Source: Viridibacterium sp047600765 (GTDB lineage Bacteria; Pseudomonadota; Gammaproteobacteria; Burkholderiales; Rhodocyclaceae). From it: DNA of 64,000 nucleotides. Of the stretch, positions 36,410-45,804 are shown in pieces. How positions within the stretch are numbered: position 1 is the stretch's first letter; every line of letters begins with the position of its first letter. A program made the position numbers and the translations under genes. The stretch spans positions 186,001-250,000 of the forward strand of contig JASGKF010000001.1 in NCBI GenBank assembly GCA_047600765.1, read 5' to 3'. The notes beneath the pieces were generated by a model. It was not told where the DNA came from. It saw only the letters and a program-made list of their open reading frames with translations, and did not search any database.

Positions 36410-37264
36410 TTACAGGGCTTCGTCCGCGGAAGGCGGCACCCGGACATTACGACCAGCCCAAGTGCGATCCAGTTCCACCAGCAACAGGCGCCGCGAGGCC
36501 AGCTCGATGTCGGGGTCCTTCACGCTATAGAAGGGACGACTATTGCCATTCAACGCATCATCGTCGGTTTTGCGGACACGGCGTCCATCGCGAATCAGAC
36601 TTTCACGACGATTCAGGTAGAAATCACGCAGGTAGGCGTAACGGTCCAGCGCTGCATCATCCAGCGATTTTTCCGCGCCCAGCAGATCAGCGCGGTCGCT
36701 GATGAGCTTGATCGCACGGGAAATATTGCGGGCAGGCACCGAGGGAATGAAACCGTACGGTGACGCCATCATGTCCACCACCATGCCGCCTGTGTCGCGC
36801 AGGGTACGCGGCCCGAAAAATGGCAGCATCAGGTACGGCCCGCTGCGCACACCCCAGACTGCCAAGGTCTGGCCGAAGTCCTCTTCATGCTTGGTCAGGC
36901 CAAGCTCTGTCGCCACATCGAAGATTCCCAGAATGCCGAAGGTGGTGTTGATCGCGAATCGCCCAAAATCACTCAGGCCATCCAGCGGCTTCCCCTGCAG
37001 CATGTTGTTGATACCGATCCACACGTCCTCGACGTTCGAGAACACGTTTGATACACCGGTACGAACCGGCAGCGGCGCCACTTCGTCGTAGATCTGTGCC
37101 ACAGGCTTCACAAATGTTGCATCGATCTTCTGGTTGAAGTCGAACACCGCGCGGTTCGGCTTTTCCCAAGGGTCACGCGGATTGGAGCCCGTCGCGCAGC
37201 CGGCGAGCACTGCTGCGAAACAGAGCGCCAACAAACAGCGCAGGACGGGCAGCACGCGGCTCAT
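36410..37264 (-). CDS. mlaA: MlaA (VacJ) outer-membrane lipoprotein
   Basis: 284 residues. Lipoprotein signal with lipobox LAGC; MlaA core: DPWEKPNRAVFDFNQKID, PVRTGVSNVFSNVEDVW, FGQTLAVWGVRSGPYLMLPFFGPRTLRD. It extracts misplaced phospholipids from the outer leaflet. Unlike E. coli, it lies inside the mla operon between mlaD and mlaC, overlapping mlaD by ATGA. Confidence 0.94.
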   Translation of the reverse strand: MSRVLPVLRCLLALCFAAVLAGCATGSNPRDPWEKPNRAVFDFNQKIDATFVKPVAQIYDEVAPLPVRTGVSNVFSNVEDVWIGINNMLQGKPLDGLSDFGRFAINTTFGILGIFDVATELGLTKHEEDFGQTLAVWGVRSGPYLMLPFFGPRTLRDTGGMVVDMMASPYGFIPSVPARNISRAIKLISDRADLLGAEKSLDDAALDRYAYLRDFYLNRRESLIRDGRRVRKTDDDALNGNSRPFYSVKDPDIELASRRLLLVELDRTWAGRNVRVPPSADEAL

Positions 37265-37731
37265 TTCTTGGCCGGACCTTCTTCAGCCTTGGAGAACATG
37301 AACTGGCTGATCAACTTTTCGAGCACCACGGCCGACTGGGTCTTCTTCATCTTCTCACCCGGCTTCAGCACCTGCTCGTCACCGCCGGGCTCAAGACCGA
37401 TGTACTGCTCGCCCAGCAGACCGGAGGTATTGATCGTCGCGAAGGTATCGCGCGGAAAGTTGAATCGGCTGTCAACACGCATCTTGACCAATGCACGGAA
37501 AGTTTCCGGATTCAGCTCGATGGACTCGATTCGGCCCACCACAACGCCAGCACTCTTGATGGGCGCACGCACCTTGAGACCACCGATGTTGTCGAACTCG
37601 GCCGACAAGGGATAGGGATCCTGCAACTTGGAGCCCGCAAGATTACCGACCTTCATGGCAAGGAAAATCAGGGCCGCAATGCCCAGCACCACGAAAATAC
37701 CGACCCACAGATCGATTGTTGAACGCTTCAC
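37261..37731 (-). CDS. mlaD: MlaD, MCE-domain substrate-binding protein
   Basis: 156 residues: an N-terminal TM (IDLWVGIFVVLGIAALIFLAM) and a single MCE domain (LSAEFDNIGGLKVRAPIKSAGVVVGRIESI). MlaD hexamers form the periplasmic ring that passes lipid between MlaC and MlaFE. One base after the mlaE stop. Confidence 0.95.
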   Translation of the reverse strand: MKRSTIDLWVGIFVVLGIAALIFLAMKVGNLAGSKLQDPYPLSAEFDNIGGLKVRAPIKSAGVVVGRIESIELNPETFRALVKMRVDSRFNFPRDTFATINTSGLLGEQYIGLEPGGDEQVLKPGEKMKKTQSAVVLEKLISQFMFSKAEEGPAKK

Positions 37732-37732
37732 G

Positions 37733-38524
37733 TCAGCCTCGGAACATGAAAGAAGTGAGAATGAAGTCCAGCCCCAAGATGGCCAGGGAGGACGTAACTA
37801 CGGTGCGCGTTGTTGCCCGCGACACCCCTTCGGCCGTCGGGTCGGCATCGTAGCCTTCGAACACGGCAATCAACGACACGGCAAAGCCGAATACCACGCT
37901 CTTCACCACGCCGTTAAGGATATCGCGCTTGAAGTTGACGAAAGACTGCATCTGGGCCCAGAAAGACCCCGAATCCACGCCAATCAGCACCACGCCGACC
38001 AGATAGCCACCCAGCACGCCCATGGCGGAGAACATCGCAGCCAGCAAGGGCATGGAAATAACGCCCCCCCAGAAGCGTGGCGCCACCACACGTGCCAACG
38101 GATTGACGGCCATCATATCCATCGCATCCAGTTGCTCGGTCGCCTTCATCAAGCCGATTTCAGCGGTGATCGCTGAGCCTGCACGACTCGCGAACAGGAG
38201 GCCCGCAACAACCGGCCCGAGCTCACGCACCAGCGACAAAGCCACCAACACCCCCAGCGCCTCCTCGGAACCATAGCGCTGCAGGGTGTCATAGCCCTGC
38301 AGGCCGAGCACCATGCCGACGAAAAGTCCAGACACGAGGATGATGATCAGCGACAACACGCCGGAGAAATAGATCTCCCTCAGAGTCAGATTGATACGGC
38401 GGAAACTCGCGCCGGATTGCAGGATCACCGCAAGGAAAAACCTCGCCGCATATCCCATACGCCAGACCGCATTGACAACGCGCGCACCGGCAGTCTGGAA
38501 AAACCCGCTCAGACCTTCAAACAC
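37733..38524 (-). CDS. mlaE: MlaE phospholipid transporter permease
   Basis: 263 residues from GTG at 38524 (VFEGLSGFFQTAGARVV); GGGGG lies a few bases upstream and the codon overlaps the mlaF stop by eight bases, so it is preferred over a longer frame from 38584. About five TM helices with MlaE-family motifs RELGPVVAGLLFASRAGSA and LDAMDMMAVNPLARVV. Confidence 0.93.
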   Translation of the reverse strand: MFEGLSGFFQTAGARVVNAVWRMGYAARFFLAVILQSGASFRRINLTLREIYFSGVLSLIIILVSGLFVGMVLGLQGYDTLQRYGSEEALGVLVALSLVRELGPVVAGLLFASRAGSAITAEIGLMKATEQLDAMDMMAVNPLARVVAPRFWGGVISMPLLAAMFSAMGVLGGYLVGVVLIGVDSGSFWAQMQSFVNFKRDILNGVVKSVVFGFAVSLIAVFEGYDADPTAEGVSRATTRTVVTSSLAILGLDFILTSFMFRG

Positions 38525-39341
38525 TACGCACCCCCAGAGATTCCGCATAGGGCGCAGCCGGCACCTGGAATGGCACGGGGCCATCCGCCTCGGCCCAGAC
38601 GAACTGATGTACCCAAGGATCGGTCAACGCCTGGATTTCAGCCGGGGTGCCTTCGGCCACGACTTTCCCTTCGGAGAGGAAATAGATGTAGTCGACGATC
38701 TTCAAGGATTCCTGCACATCATGGGTCACCACGATAGAGCCTGCTCCCAGTGCGTCGTTGAGCTTGCGGATCAACTGCCCGATCACGCCCAACGAGATGG
38801 GATCCAGACCCGCAAACGGTTCGTCATACATGATGATGCCGGGGTCCAGCGCCACAGTGCGCGCCAAGGCCACCCGCCGCGCCATGCCACCGGAAAGTTC
38901 GCTGGGCTTGAGCCATGCCGCACCGCGCAAACCAATCGCATGCAGCTTCATGAGTACCAGATCGCGGATGATCTCTTCCGGCAGGTCCGTGTGCTCGCGC
39001 ATGGGAAAAGCCACATTGTCGAACACCGACATGTCAGTAAATAACGCGCCGAACTGGAACAGCATGCCCATGCGACGGCGCAGACGATAGAGGCCGTCGT
39101 TGTCGAGGTCATGAATGGATTCGCCAAATACCTTGACCGCCCCACCCGGCACCTTCAGCTGGCCGCCAATGAGACGCAGGAGGGTGGTCTTGCCACACCC
39201 CGAACCACCCATGATGGCTACCACCTTGCCGCGCGGCACACGGATATTGACGCCGTGCAGGACAGGTCTGGAGCCATAACCGAAGCGCAGGTCGTTGACC
39301 TCAACCAGCGCCGGCGTTTCTTGTGCAGGAGAGTTGTTCAA
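38517..39341 (-). CDS. mlaF: MlaF phospholipid transporter ATPase
   Basis: About 274 residues from a TTG at 39341 (NNSPAQETPALVEVNDLRFGY); the true start is uncertain because no ATG lies near. Walker A MGGSGCGKTT, signature LSGGMARR, Walker B IIMYDEPFAGLD and VVTHDVQESL. Powers MlaFEDB retrograde phospholipid transport. First gene of the block that runs to tatC, divergent from the sigma54 activator. Confidence 0.93.
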   Translation of the reverse strand: MNNSPAQETPALVEVNDLRFGYGSRPVLHGVNIRVPRGKVVAIMGGSGCGKTTLLRLIGGQLKVPGGAVKVFGESIHDLDNDGLYRLRRRMGMLFQFGALFTDMSVFDNVAFPMREHTDLPEEIIRDLVLMKLHAIGLRGAAWLKPSELSGGMARRVALARTVALDPGIIMYDEPFAGLDPISLGVIGQLIRKLNDALGAGSIVVTHDVQESLKIVDYIYFLSEGKVVAEGTPAEIQALTDPWVHQFVWAEADGPVPFQVPAAPYAESLGVRSV

Positions 39342-39491
39342 GTCAGATCTCGGGTCGAAAACGCGCGGCAATGATAGCACGCGGTCACAACAGCCCCGTC
39401 GCACCAAGGCTGCACATCCGGGCACTTGCAGGAATGCGATAAACTCGAATGCACCAACCATACACCGGCCAATCGAAGCCCCGTAACCGGC

Positions 39492-40964
39492 ATGACGCGC
39501 CCAGCGCTACCCGACATCCTGCTGGTCGATGATGATCCGCTCATCGTGGAAACGATGCGCTACATCCTCGAACACGACTTCTCCCTGCACTGCGCGAGCA
39601 ACCGCAAGGATGCCATCGGAATCATCCGGGGCCATGACAAGCCGTTCGATCTGGCCTTGGTCAACCTCGGGCTGCCACCAGTACCAAATCGCCCGGATGA
39701 AGGTCTGACCCTGATCAGCGACCTGCTGGCCCACAACCCTGCCTGCAAGATCATCGTCCTCTCGGGGCAGAACGAAGAGATGCATGCCCGCCATGCCCGT
39801 ACCCTTGGCGCACTGGAATTCATTGCCAAGCCCGCACGCCCCGAAGCACTGCGTGCAGCCCTTCATGGCGCCTTGCGCCTGCAACGTGACGAGCAGGCTG
39901 CCGACACGCGTCAGCGAGCGCTCGATCGCTTTGTTGGAAGCAGCGCGGCCATTACCGGTCTGCGCGAACAATTGCAGCGCTCGGCCACTTCCCCTTTCCC
40001 GGTACTCATCGAAGGGGAGTCAGGCACGGGCAAGGAGCTGGCGGCGCACGCCCTCCACGAACTAGCCGCCAACGGCAACCGCGAGCGTCGCTTCGTAGCG
40101 CTCAACTGCGCGGCGATTGCTCCCGGCCTGATCGAAGCCACCCTTTTCGGCCACGCCCGCGGCGCCTTTACGGGCGCACAGGCGGCGCAACCCGGTTACT
40201 TCGAAGAGGCCGAAGACGGCACGCTGTTCCTTGATGAAATCGGCGAACTGCCTCTGGAGCTGCAGCCCAAGCTGCTGCGCGTCCTTGAAAACGGTGAGTT
40301 CCAGCGTGTGGGCGAAACCACCAGCCGGCAGGCAAAAGCGCGAGTAGTCGCTGCAACCAACCGCGACCTGCAGCAGGAAGTCCGCATGGGGCGCTTCCGT
40401 GCAGACCTCTTCCACCGCCTGTCTGTATTGCGTATCCGCGTCCCGGCGTTACGTCAGACAGGACGCGATCGTGAGGCCCTGCTACAGCATTTCACCCGCC
40501 TGTTCGCAGGCCAGATGAACGTCCAGCCGTTCGAACTGGATGTGGAGGCGGCCGCCGTCTGGCATGCCTACGACTTTCCTGGCAACGTGCGCGAGCTGCG
40601 CAACATTGTCATCCGCCTGCTGGTGCGCCACGCTGGAAGCAACGTCTCCCGCACGGCACTGGAAGCCGAAATGGAAGCCGACGTCGGCCAGCCCGCCGCT
40701 TCCCAAGCGACCGCCATTGCAAGTGAAGACCCGGCCCCTGACGTCGCGACCATGCCGATGCCGGCCGAGGGCGTGGACCTGCCCGCCGTACTTCGCCGCA
40801 TCGAGCGTGACTACATCGTGGCGGCCCTGCAGCAAAGTCGCGGCAATATGAGCCAGGCAGCACGCCTGCTGGGCATCAATCGCTCCACGCTCTACAACCG
40901 CATGGAAACCCTCGCCCGCAATGGCGAGGATTTCGGCAACGTCAGCCCGGGCAGCATGCAGTGA
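39492..40964 (+). CDS. Sigma54-dependent activator with a receiver lacking the phospho-acceptor Asp
   Basis: 490 residues from ATG at 39492 (MTRPALPDILLVDDDP). Receiver domain (about 8-125): acidic pocket DDD at 12-14 and switch Lys113 (IAKP) are kept, but the phospho-acceptor site reads ALVNLGLP with Asn58. AAA+ domain (about 145-380): GESGTGKE (175-182), GAFTGA (224-229, contacts sigma54), FLDEIGELP. A Fis-type helix-turn-helix ends it (about 448-485: GNMSQAARLLGINRSTLYNR). It should activate sigma54 promoters without normal phosphorylation. No sensor kinase is adjacent; the ExeA-like ATPase gene follows by 60 bases. Confidence 0.88.
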   Translation: MTRPALPDILLVDDDPLIVETMRYILEHDFSLHCASNRKDAIGIIRGHDKPFDLALVNLGLPPVPNRPDEGLTLISDLLAHNPACKIIVLSGQNEEMHARHARTLGALEFIAKPARPEALRAALHGALRLQRDEQAADTRQRALDRFVGSSAAITGLREQLQRSATSPFPVLIEGESGTGKELAAHALHELAANGNRERRFVALNCAAIAPGLIEATLFGHARGAFTGAQAAQPGYFEEAEDGTLFLDEIGELPLELQPKLLRVLENGEFQRVGETTSRQAKARVVAATNRDLQQEVRMGRFRADLFHRLSVLRIRVPALRQTGRDREALLQHFTRLFAGQMNVQPFELDVEAAAVWHAYDFPGNVRELRNIVIRLLVRHAGSNVSRTALEAEMEADVGQPAASQATAIASEDPAPDVATMPMPAEGVDLPAVLRRIERDYIVAALQQSRGNMSQAARLLGINRSTLYNRMETLARNGEDFGNVSPGSMQ

Positions 40965-41024
40965 CCTGCATCCCGAACTTCCCCTCCCCTATCTTCCGGC
41001 TCGCTCCGGATCGAGATCCGCGCC

Positions 41025-42464
41025 ATGTACCTTGAGCACTTCGGGCTGAGTGAAGCACCCTTCCGCATCACACCGCAGACAGCCTGGTTCTACGCCGGCG
41101 CGCAGCGCGGTGCCTTGCTGGACGCCTTGCTATACGCCATTGCGCACGACGAAGGCATCATCAAGATCAGCGGCGAAGTGGGTGTCGGCAAGACCATGTT
41201 GTGCCGCATGCTCATCGAGCGCTTGCCTGCCAATGCGCAGGTCATCTATCTGTCCAACCCCAGCCTGACGCCGGAAGCCCTGCTTCAGACCATTGCACTG
41301 GAGTTGGGTATTGCTGACACGCAACCGCTGACCGTGCTTCGCCAGATCGAACAGGCCCTGATCGCCAGCTACGAAGCCGGCAAGCGCGTTGTGGCCATCA
41401 TCGATGAAGCGCACGCCATGCCGCGCGAATCGCTGGAACAGATCCGCCTGCTGTCCAACCTGGAGAGCGCCAGTCGCAAGCTGCTGCAACCCGTGCTGTT
41501 CGGACAGACAGAACTCGACGAGCTGCTGGCTCTGCGCGAAATGCGCTCCCTGCACGACCGCATCACCCAGCACTTCTCGCTCGGTCCGCTTGCCGAGCCC
41601 GACGTAGCCGCCTATCTGCGCCACCGCCTCGAAGCCGCCGGGTACCGCGGGCCGGATCTGTTCAACGCCCGCAACGCCCGCCTGATAGCCCAAGCGTCAC
41701 GCGGCCTGACCCGACGCATCAACATCCTTGCCGACAAGACGCTGATGGCTGCTTTTGCAGACAAGACACGCAACATTGCTCCGCGCCATGTGCGACTTGC
41801 GGCACAGGATGCACACTACACGCTGCCGCCCGCCCGCCGCCTCGCTCTGCCTGCACTCGGCGTACTGGCCGGCATTACCGCATTGGGTTTGCTGGGCTGG
41901 TGGTGGACCCACAGCAAGACCACCACCCCGGCAACGAATACGATCTCCGCCGTAGCGGCGGCTGCGCCAGCCGTCGCATCCTCTGAGCCCTCCCCCAGTA
42001 TCGCCAGCTCACCGGCTGCAACATCCGCACCTGTCACCGCATCGACTCCGCCCCCTGTGCCAGCGGCGCTGCCTCAGGCCTCTGCCCCTGTTGCCACGCC
42101 AGCGGCGCCAATGCTGGTGCCTCAAGCTGTCACGCTGACGGGGCTGGGCCCCATCTCCGCCAGCCTGCTGCAAGCCTCGAAGCCACATATCGCCCAAGCC
42201 CCGGCGAGTCGCTTCTTCGTCCAGATCCAGCGCGTTTCAGAAGCCGATGCGGCCTCGCTGGAAGCCTTTCTGCAGCGACTCCGCCAGGCGATTCCTGCCG
42301 AGCAGACGCGTCTGTACAGCGCAGTCATTGCCGGCAAGACACGCTACGGAGTGATTTTCGGGGATTTCGAAACGGCGAAAGAGGCCAACGCCGCGATCGC
42401 AGCAATGCCTGAATGGCTACGCGGACTGGGCATCTATCCCCGCCAGTACGCAGCCTTGAAGTAA
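41025..42464 (+). CDS. ExeA/GspA-like AAA ATPase with TM and SPOR-like C-terminal domain
   Basis: 479 residues. N-terminal ExeA-type ATPase (about 1-265: MYLEHFGLSEAPFRITPQ; Walker A GEVGVGKT 50-57; Walker B VVAIIDEAH). One TM about 283-300 (LPALGVLAGITALGLLGWWW), a long Ala/Pro/Ser linker (about 305-390), then a SPOR-like domain (about 396-475: FFVQIQRVSEADAASLEAFL, RYGVIFGDFETAKEA). The layout resembles GspA/DamX-type proteins that bind peptidoglycan and help insert secretin rings or act at division sites. Probably in one operon with the sigma54 activator. Confidence 0.85.
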   Translation: MYLEHFGLSEAPFRITPQTAWFYAGAQRGALLDALLYAIAHDEGIIKISGEVGVGKTMLCRMLIERLPANAQVIYLSNPSLTPEALLQTIALELGIADTQPLTVLRQIEQALIASYEAGKRVVAIIDEAHAMPRESLEQIRLLSNLESASRKLLQPVLFGQTELDELLALREMRSLHDRITQHFSLGPLAEPDVAAYLRHRLEAAGYRGPDLFNARNARLIAQASRGLTRRINILADKTLMAAFADKTRNIAPRHVRLAAQDAHYTLPPARRLALPALGVLAGITALGLLGWWWTHSKTTTPATNTISAVAAAAPAVASSEPSPSIASSPAATSAPVTASTPPPVPAALPQASAPVATPAAPMLVPQAVTLTGLGPISASLLQASKPHIAQAPASRFFVQIQRVSEADAASLEAFLQRLRQAIPAEQTRLYSAVIAGKTRYGVIFGDFETAKEANAAIAAMPEWLRGLGIYPRQYAALK

Positions 42465-42480
42465 ATCGGGAAAGTAGCGG

Positions 42481-43104
42481 TCAGCGCGTCGCGCTGCGTT
42501 TTTGCGGATCAGTGGCAGGCACGGGCGACTCCACCACAGCATTCGCCTCGGCGGCCTGTGCTTCAGAGATCAGGCGGCGACCGCCATTGAAGCGCTTGGT
42601 CCAGTAGGAATTGTCCATGCGCTCGACGCGCACGACACCGCCCTTGGAAGGCGAGTGCAGGAACTTGTCTTCGCCCAGATAGATGCCGACGTGCGAGAAC
42701 GCCCGGCGCATCGTGTTGAAGAACACCAGATCGCCCGGCTTCAGTTCTTCCTTGTTGATGCGGTCGCCAACCTTGGCCATCTCGGCTGCGGTACGCGGCA
42801 GGTTCATGCCCAACGCGTCACCGAAAACCTTGCGCACCAGACCGCTGCAGTCAATCCCGCCATCTTCCGGGCTATTACCACCCAGGCGGTACTTGACGCC
42901 AAGCAAAGCAAAGCCTTCATCGAAGATGTTTTCCAGCCCGCTCTTGGATGCAGTCAGCACCTCTTTCGCGCCCAATACATAACGCTGAAGACGTGACGGC
43001 TCCGCGGCTTGCGTCTGCGTAGCGTCCTGCTTCACCTCTTGGGCGTGCAGGGCCGCGCCATGCAGCGCCAAAAGGCTCAGGATAATCAGGCTCTTGCGAA
43101 TCAT
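42481..43104 (-). CDS. NlpC/P60-family (C40) peptidoglycan endopeptidase
   Basis: 207 residues from ATG at 43104 (MIRKSLIILSLLALHGAALHA, a signal peptide). NlpC/P60 catalytic Cys86 (GIDCSGLVRKVF) and His138 (FSHVGIYLG), with PRTAAEMAKVG and KPGDLVFF between. Expected to cut D-Glu-meso-DAP type bonds in the periplasm. The ribosome site is poor, so the start is uncertain. Convergent with the ExeA-like gene. Confidence 0.88.
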   Translation of the reverse strand: MIRKSLIILSLLALHGAALHAQEVKQDATQTQAAEPSRLQRYVLGAKEVLTASKSGLENIFDEGFALLGVKYRLGGNSPEDGGIDCSGLVRKVFGDALGMNLPRTAAEMAKVGDRINKEELKPGDLVFFNTMRRAFSHVGIYLGEDKFLHSPSKGGVVRVERMDNSYWTKRFNGGRRLISEAQAAEANAVVESPVPATDPQKRSATR

Positions 43105-43169
43105 GTCCCGGACTATAGCCGTCACAGCCGCAGAGGTAAACCCGCAGGATTTGTTACAGGACAAATGGC

Positions 43170-43201
43170 AAGCGGGGGCGGACACACGTCCGCCCCCGCT
43201 T
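43170..43201 (-). terminator. Strong hairpin after phoH
   Basis: AAGCGGGGGCGGAC (43170-43183) pairs perfectly with GTCCGCCCCCGCTT (43188-43201) around ACAC, a 14-bp stem. It lies 28 bases past the PhoH stop. The T-run on the minus strand is weak. Confidence 0.75.
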
Positions 43202-43228
43202 CTTTGCGATAAAGCCTGTCTATCAGCG

Positions 43229-44659
43229 TCAGAGAATATCGGCCGCGTGATCCGCCAGGCGCGAACGCTCACCACGCTGCAGCGTGATGTGTCCGCTATG
43301 CGGCCAGCCCTTGAAGCGATCCACCACGTAGGTCAGACCCGAGCTGCCCTCTGTAAGGTAAGGCGTGTCGATCTGGGCGATGTTCCCCAGACAGATCACC
43401 TTGGTACCGGGGCCGGCGCGGGTGATCAGCGTCTTCATCTGCTTGGGCGTCAGGTTCTGCGCTTCATCGATGATCAGGAACTTGTTGATGAAGGTGCGGC
43501 CACGCATGAAGTTGAGTGATTTGACCTTGATACGGGTACGGATCAGGTCGCGTGTTGCCGCCCTGCCCCACTCACCACCGTAGCCACCGCCATCATCCAC
43601 GCCGCCGTTGAGCACATCGAGGTTGTCCTCGAGCGCCCCCATCCATGGCGCCATCTTCTCTTCCTCGGTACCCGGCAGGAAGCCGATGTCCTCGCCGACC
43701 GGCACGGTCACACGGGTCATGATGATCTCGGAGTAACGCTTGGTTTCCAGCACTTGCGTAAGGCCAGCCGCCAGCGTCAGCAAGGTCTTGCCGGTACCGG
43801 CCTGACCCAGCAGGGATACAAAGTCCACTTCCGGATTCATCAGCAGGTTGAGCGCGAAGTTCTGCTCTCGATTGCGCGCCACGATGCCCCAGACGTTGTT
43901 CTTCTGGTGACCGTAGTCGATCAGAGTCTCGAGGATGGCACTGGGGCCCGTACGCTGCTTGACGATGGCGTGCAGCGGCTTCTCGCCTTCCTGGAAGACC
44001 AGTTCGTTGATCGACAGGTCCGCGCACATCGGCCCCTTGACCTTGTAATAGGTCCGCCCGCCTTCTTTCCAGGACTCCATCTCCTTGCCATGGGTTTCCC
44101 AGAAATCCACCGGCAACTCGCGCATGCCGGAATACAGCAGGTCCGTGTCTTCGAGAACCTTGTCGTTGAAGTAGTCCTGCGCATCCAGCCCCAACGCGCG
44201 CGCCTTGATGCGCATGTTGATGTCTTTCGACACCAGGATCACATCGCGCCCCGGGAAACGTTCGCTGAGGAACATCACCACAGCAAGGATCTGGTTGTCA
44301 GCCTTGGCGGTCGGCACCCCTTCCGGCAAGGTTGGCGCGATGGCTTCCGTCTGCAGGAACAAACGGCCTGAAGCCAGCTCCTTGGATGGCCCGCTGAGCG
44401 GGATGCCTTCCTCGATCCCGTTCATGTAGCCCGACACGATTTCGTCCATCGTGCGGCTGGCTTGGCGCGCGTTGCGCGCGACTTCGGTCATCCCCTTCTT
44501 GTTGTTGTCGAGCTCTTCGAGGGTCATGATCGGCACGTAGATATCGTGCTCCTCGAAGCGATACAGACTGGTCGGATCGTGCATCAGCACGTTGGTGTCG
44601 AGAACGAAAAGCTTGGTGGCAGCGTCTGCCTTGGGATTGGGGGTGCGCTTGGTGGCCAT
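43229..44659 (-). CDS. PIN-PhoH family ATPase/ribonuclease
   Basis: 476 residues. N-terminal PIN nuclease domain (about 17-160, with acids such as D21 in VLDTNVLMHD, and D121/D146) and C-terminal PhoH ATPase (about 255-476; GQAGTGKT 285-292; FLIIDEAQNLTPKQ). PIN-PhoH proteins act as ATP-driven RNA helicase/RNases. It is monocistronic; the start MATKRTPNPKADAATKLF is reasonable. Confidence 0.92.
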   Translation of the reverse strand: MATKRTPNPKADAATKLFVLDTNVLMHDPTSLYRFEEHDIYVPIMTLEELDNNKKGMTEVARNARQASRTMDEIVSGYMNGIEEGIPLSGPSKELASGRLFLQTEAIAPTLPEGVPTAKADNQILAVVMFLSERFPGRDVILVSKDINMRIKARALGLDAQDYFNDKVLEDTDLLYSGMRELPVDFWETHGKEMESWKEGGRTYYKVKGPMCADLSINELVFQEGEKPLHAIVKQRTGPSAILETLIDYGHQKNNVWGIVARNREQNFALNLLMNPEVDFVSLLGQAGTGKTLLTLAAGLTQVLETKRYSEIIMTRVTVPVGEDIGFLPGTEEEKMAPWMGALEDNLDVLNGGVDDGGGYGGEWGRAATRDLIRTRIKVKSLNFMRGRTFINKFLIIDEAQNLTPKQMKTLITRAGPGTKVICLGNIAQIDTPYLTEGSSGLTYVVDRFKGWPHSGHITLQRGERSRLADHAADIL

Positions 44660-44727
44660 ATGTCTCGTATCGAATCTATCCGTTATCGGGGGGTGAGCTG
44701 ATGTGGCTCACAGGAAGGACACGTGCG

Positions 44728-45183
44728 CTACAGGGTTTTGACGAATTCAAGTACCTCCCTTGCATGAGCATCGACCTTGACCTTGCGCCACTCGCGAGCG
44801 AGCTTGCCGGTCTTGTCGATCACGAACGTGCTGCGCTCGATGCCCAGCACCTGTTTGCCGTACATGTTTTTCAGCTTGATGACGTCGAAAAGCTTGCACA
44901 GCGACTCGTCCTCGTCGGACAGGAGTTCGAAAGGCATGCACAGCTTGGCCTTGAAGCCTTCATGGGATTTGAGGCTGTCGCGTGAGACCCCGTAGATCAC
45001 CGCACCGGCCTTGTCGAAGTCCGCGTTGAGCGCAGTGAAATCCTCGCCCTCGGTCGTACAGCCGGGCGTGTTGTCCTTGGGGTAGAAATACAGCACCACA
45101 ATCTTGCCGCGTAGTCCGGAGAGGGTCACGGTCTGGCCACTCGTTGCAGCCACGGAAAAATCGGGAACAGCTTTGCCAAGCAT
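44728..45183 (-). CDS. bcp: Thioredoxin-dependent peroxiredoxin BCP (PrxQ type)
   Basis: 151 residues, intact active site YFYPKDNTPGCTTE with the peroxidatic Cys. Reduces hydrogen and organic peroxides with thioredoxin. The start MLGKAVPDFSVAATSG follows AGGAG. It is a useful contrast to the Ser-substituted relative at 9921-10514. Confidence 0.95.
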   Translation of the reverse strand: MLGKAVPDFSVAATSGQTVTLSGLRGKIVVLYFYPKDNTPGCTTEGEDFTALNADFDKAGAVIYGVSRDSLKSHEGFKAKLCMPFELLSDEDESLCKLFDVIKLKNMYGKQVLGIERSTFVIDKTGKLAREWRKVKVDAHAREVLEFVKTL

Positions 45184-45293
45184 TCAGGACTCCTGGATCA
45201 CGTAAGTTCAGACTAACCACATTCGCAATGCGCCGCAACCGCGTGACCTGATGGCATACTGGAAGGCCTTGCCATGCGCCGCCCGGCGCAACT

Positions 45294-45671
45294 TCAAGCC
45301 AGGTCCAGCAGCAAGGCCGCTGCGACGACCCGCCCTTCCGAAGCAAGGATGTTGTAGGTCCTGCAAGCCGACCCGGTATCCATCACTTCGAAGCCGATGC
45401 GCGCATCAATCAGCGGCCGCAGCAACGCCGGCTTGGGAAAGCGCTGACGCCCCCCTGTACCGATCAGCACCAAAGCGGGCGACAACGCCACAATCGCAGC
45501 GAAATCAGCTTCCGTCAGACCGTCGAAACCCGCCGTTCCCCACGGCTGCGGTGTGCTTTGCGGCATCACGACCAGACTGGTCTCGTGGCGCTGTCGCTGG
45601 ATAGCGATGTGAGCGGCGTCGTAACCGGTCACCAGATTGAGGCCGGAATCCTCGTCGCGATAGAGTTTCAT
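45294..45671 (-). CDS. Mth938-like domain protein (DUF498/DUF598)
   Basis: 125 residues. Family signature: VVMPQSTPQPW, ALSPALVLIGTGGRQRFP, IGFEVMDTGSACRTYNILASEGRVVAAALL. The fold resembles mammalian NDUFAF3; bacterial members are often near secF or membrane genes and their function is unknown. Cytoplasmic. Divergent from alaA. Confidence 0.85.
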   Translation of the reverse strand: MKLYRDEDSGLNLVTGYDAAHIAIQRQRHETSLVVMPQSTPQPWGTAGFDGLTEADFAAIVALSPALVLIGTGGRQRFPKPALLRPLIDARIGFEVMDTGSACRTYNILASEGRVVAAALLLDLA

Positions 45672-45804
45672 GGGTGTCAGGCAAGGTGGGGCTTGTTATC
45701 ATAAGCCCCCTTTGGCCGCGTGCAGGCTTTTGCGCTCGCGGCGGCCCCGATTCAGGCTTTGAACCAGCTTTTTCAACTCCGGCAACTGGCCGGTGGAGCG
45801 CATC

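Noticed and set aside
41025..42464. ExeA-like gene as part of a complete type II secretion or MSHA pilus cluster
   Set aside because: No gsp, msh or pilin genes are adjacent in the window.
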